From Chloroflexota bacterium (GTDB lineage Bacteria > Chloroflexota > Anaerolineae > UBA3071): a stretch of 5,945 nt of DNA. Shown piece by piece: positions 4,959 through 5,945 of the stretch. The notes beneath the pieces are model-generated. The model was not told the DNA's origin and did no database searches. It saw only the letters and a program-made list of their open reading frames with translations. Made by a program: the position numbers and the translations under genes. The DNA lies in NCBI GenBank assembly GCA_014383605.1, contig JACNHM010000363.1, positions 1-5,945 of the forward strand. Direction: 5' to 3'. Numbering within the stretch: the stretch's first letter is position 1; each line of letters starts with the position of its first letter.

Positions 4959-5847
4959 CGGCACGACCTATGGTCTCTACGGGCTGAGCAAATCCACCAG
5001 CGGCCGCGGGGTCTATGGCAACGCCTCGGCGACGAGCGGTGTGACCTACGGCGTGTACGGCTTGAGCAGGTCCAGCGATGGCCGGGGGGTCTACGGCACC
5101 GCAGACGCTGCCACTGGCACCACCTATGGCCTCTACGGCTACAGCAAGTCCACCAGCGGCCGCGGCGTCTACGGCTACGCCTCGGCGACGAGCGGCACCA
5201 CCTATGGTGTCTACGGGTTGAGCAAGTCCACCAAGGGCCGCGGCGTCTTCGGCAACGCCAACGCCACGAGCGGCAACACCACGGGGGTCTATGGCGCAAC
5301 CAGCTCTCCCAACGGCTGGGCCGGGAAGTTCACCTCAGCCTACGGCAACGGGGTCTACATCTCCGTGCCTGCGGGGAAGACGGGACTGAACGTGGCCGGT
5401 GGAAGCAAGAACGGTATCGTGCCCACCGCCGACGGTGCTCGCCTGCTCTACACCGAGGAGGCCACGGAAGTGTGGTTCGCCGACTATGGCTTCGGGAAGC
5501 TGCAGGACGGTGTGGCAGTGGTGCCCATTGACCCCATCTTCGCTCAGACGGTGAACCTGGATGAGCCCTACTACGTCTTCGTGCAGGTGTATGGGGACGT
5601 TGGGGTCTACGTGAGCGACCGCAGGCCCGGCCAGTTCGAGGTGCAACTGCGCGAGGGCGATGCCAACGTGGCCTTCTCCTATCGCCTGGTGGCCAGGCGG
5701 TTGGGATACGAGCCACAGCGGCTGGAGCGAGCCCCCTGGGCCGATGATGATCCCAACCTCTATCCGGAGAAACGGGCGGAGTGGGAGGCGCAGGAGGAAC
5801 TGATGGAGCCTCTCGCACCGGAGGAAGTTGAACCAGAGATAGAGTAA
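4951..5847 (+). pseudogene. YGVYG-repeat protein with conserved C-terminal domain, 5' end missing
   Basis: From codon GCC at 4951 the frame reads ASSGTTYGLYGLSKSTSG and continues for about 298 residues to TAA at 5845-5847. It has four 26-residue repeats (TTYGVYG, S.S..GRGVYG, A.ATSG) and a fifth partial one. A non-repeat region follows (WAGKFTSAYGNGVYISVPAG), then a C-terminal domain of about 100 residues (EVWFADYGFGKLQDGVAVVPIDP.FAQTVN and YYVFVQVYGDVGVYVSDR.PG.FEV) and an acidic tail. Such proteins are common in Chloroflexota and resemble surface or tail-fibre-like repeat proteins; the function is not known. No credible start lies inside the repeats, and the open frame upstream to 4729 only shadows the sigma gene. 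The gene has therefore lost its 5' end, unless a +1 frameshift links it to the sigma fragment. The 3' end and its terminator are intact. Confidence 0.65.
4963..5274 (+). repeat. Four tandem 78-bp repeats encoding 26-residue YGVYG units
   Basis: Units begin at 4963, 5041, 5119 and 5197; a degenerate fifth begins at 5275. Each encodes the pattern T-T-Y-G-x-Y-G, S-K-S-x-x-G-R-G-V-Y-G, A-x-A-T-S-G. The repeats are exact in length but vary in sequence. Such arrays readily gain or lose units by recombination and can be collapsed or misjoined in assembly, which matters for judging the junction just upstream. Confidence 0.9.
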
Positions 5848-5864
5848 AGGTGTTAGTAACAGAC

Positions 5865-5908
5865 CGCAGCCCCCTCCACCCAAGCGGCGGAGGGGGCTGT
5901 GCTTTTTT
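5865..5908 (+). terminator. Intrinsic terminator after the repeat-protein gene, between convergent genes
   Basis: CAGCCCCCTCC (5867-5877) pairs perfectly over 11 bp with GGAGGGGGCTG (5889-5899), extended by a G-T and a C-G pair, and is followed by TTTTTT (5903-5908). It lies 17 bases after the TAA at 5847 and 5 bases before the end of the convergent minus-strand gene, which it may also serve. The stem and flanking GCTTTTTT closely match the hairpin at 3065-3107. Confidence 0.9.
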
Positions 5909-5913
5909 GCGCT

Positions 5914-5945
5914 CTACTCGTACCGCAGCGCCTCGATGGGCCGCA
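5914..5945 (-). CDS. C-terminal end of a probable MacB/FtsX-type ABC permease (partial)
   Basis: Only the last nine residues and the TAG stop (5914-5916) are in the window. They read RPIEALRYE, and (P)xEALRYE is the typical extreme C-terminus of FtsX/MacB-family ABC transporter permeases. The gene would enter from the right and converge on the repeat-protein gene across the shared terminator. The call rests on a very short match that happens to be characteristic. Confidence 0.55.
   Translation of the reverse strand, partial: RPIEALRYE

Noticed and set aside
4950..4962. Programmed frameshift joining the sigma fragment to the repeat protein
   Set aside because: No slippery run, stop codon or stimulatory structure is visible at the junction, and such a fusion makes no known functional sense; a deletion is simpler.
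4963..5274. CRISPR-like array
   Set aside because: The 78-bp units are contiguous and coding throughout, with no unique spacers.
4814..5299. Minus-strand open frame opposite the repeats
   Set aside because: Arg/Trp/Cys-rich periodic sequence that only mirrors the 78-bp repeats.

Overview
Organism. The window has high GC content, dense genes with short spacers, good AGGAGG-type ribosome binding sites and strong GC-rich hairpin terminators. Its mix of genes suggests a member of the Chloroflexota (Anaerolineae/Caldilineae-like): a heterodimeric ABC exporter, DUF433/DUF5615 toxin-antitoxin genes, a YGVYG-repeat protein, and a dispersed CCTGAGC..GCTCAGG hairpin. This is inference from gene content, not a phylogenetic result.

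Layout. Positions 1-2877 form a minus-strand operon read right to left. A promoter at 2903-2931 is followed by a deiodinase-like selenoprotein (2260-2877), then a degenerate-site ABC exporter subunit (501-2246), then its partner subunit (1-508, running off the left edge with an 8-base overlap). The selenoprotein is the main find. Its gene has an in-frame UGA at 2686-2688, in the context FGSFT-U-PPF, and a plain translation would break it into two unrelated pieces. Read through as selenocysteine, it is a complete 205-residue iodothyronine-deiodinase-family protein. A short stem-loop just after the UGA is a candidate bacterial SECIS element.

Positions 3127-4316 hold a second minus-strand operon: a promoter with a palindrome at its start site, a DUF433 antitoxin-like gene, a second DUF433 paralog about two-thirds identical to the first, and a DUF5615 PIN-like putative toxin that overlaps the second DUF433 gene by ATGA. 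The arrangement is two antitoxins for one toxin, apparently made by tandem duplication. A GC-rich hairpin at 3065-3107 separates it from the selenoprotein operon.

Positions 4209-4607 are a structured divergent intergenic region. It holds a dispersed-type hairpin, a terminator-like hairpin, and a perfect 15-bp inverted repeat whose right arm contains the Shine-Dalgarno sequence of the next plus-strand gene, an arrangement that could control translation.

Positions 4608-5847, plus strand, look like a gene wreck. The first 117 codons of a sigma-70 region 2 protein run, at about 4950-4958 and out of frame, into the 3' part of a 26-residue-repeat YGVYG protein that lacks its own start. A terminator at 5865-5908 follows, nearly the same sequence as the hairpin at 3065-3107. 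The last 32 bases carry the extreme C-terminus of a minus-strand gene, probably a MacB/FtsX-type permease.

How the genes fit together. The redox-type selenoprotein probably shares a transcript with the exporter pair, but no substrate can be inferred. The toxin-antitoxin group is probably self-regulated. The sigma/repeat region records a past deletion, a rearrangement, or an assembly join.
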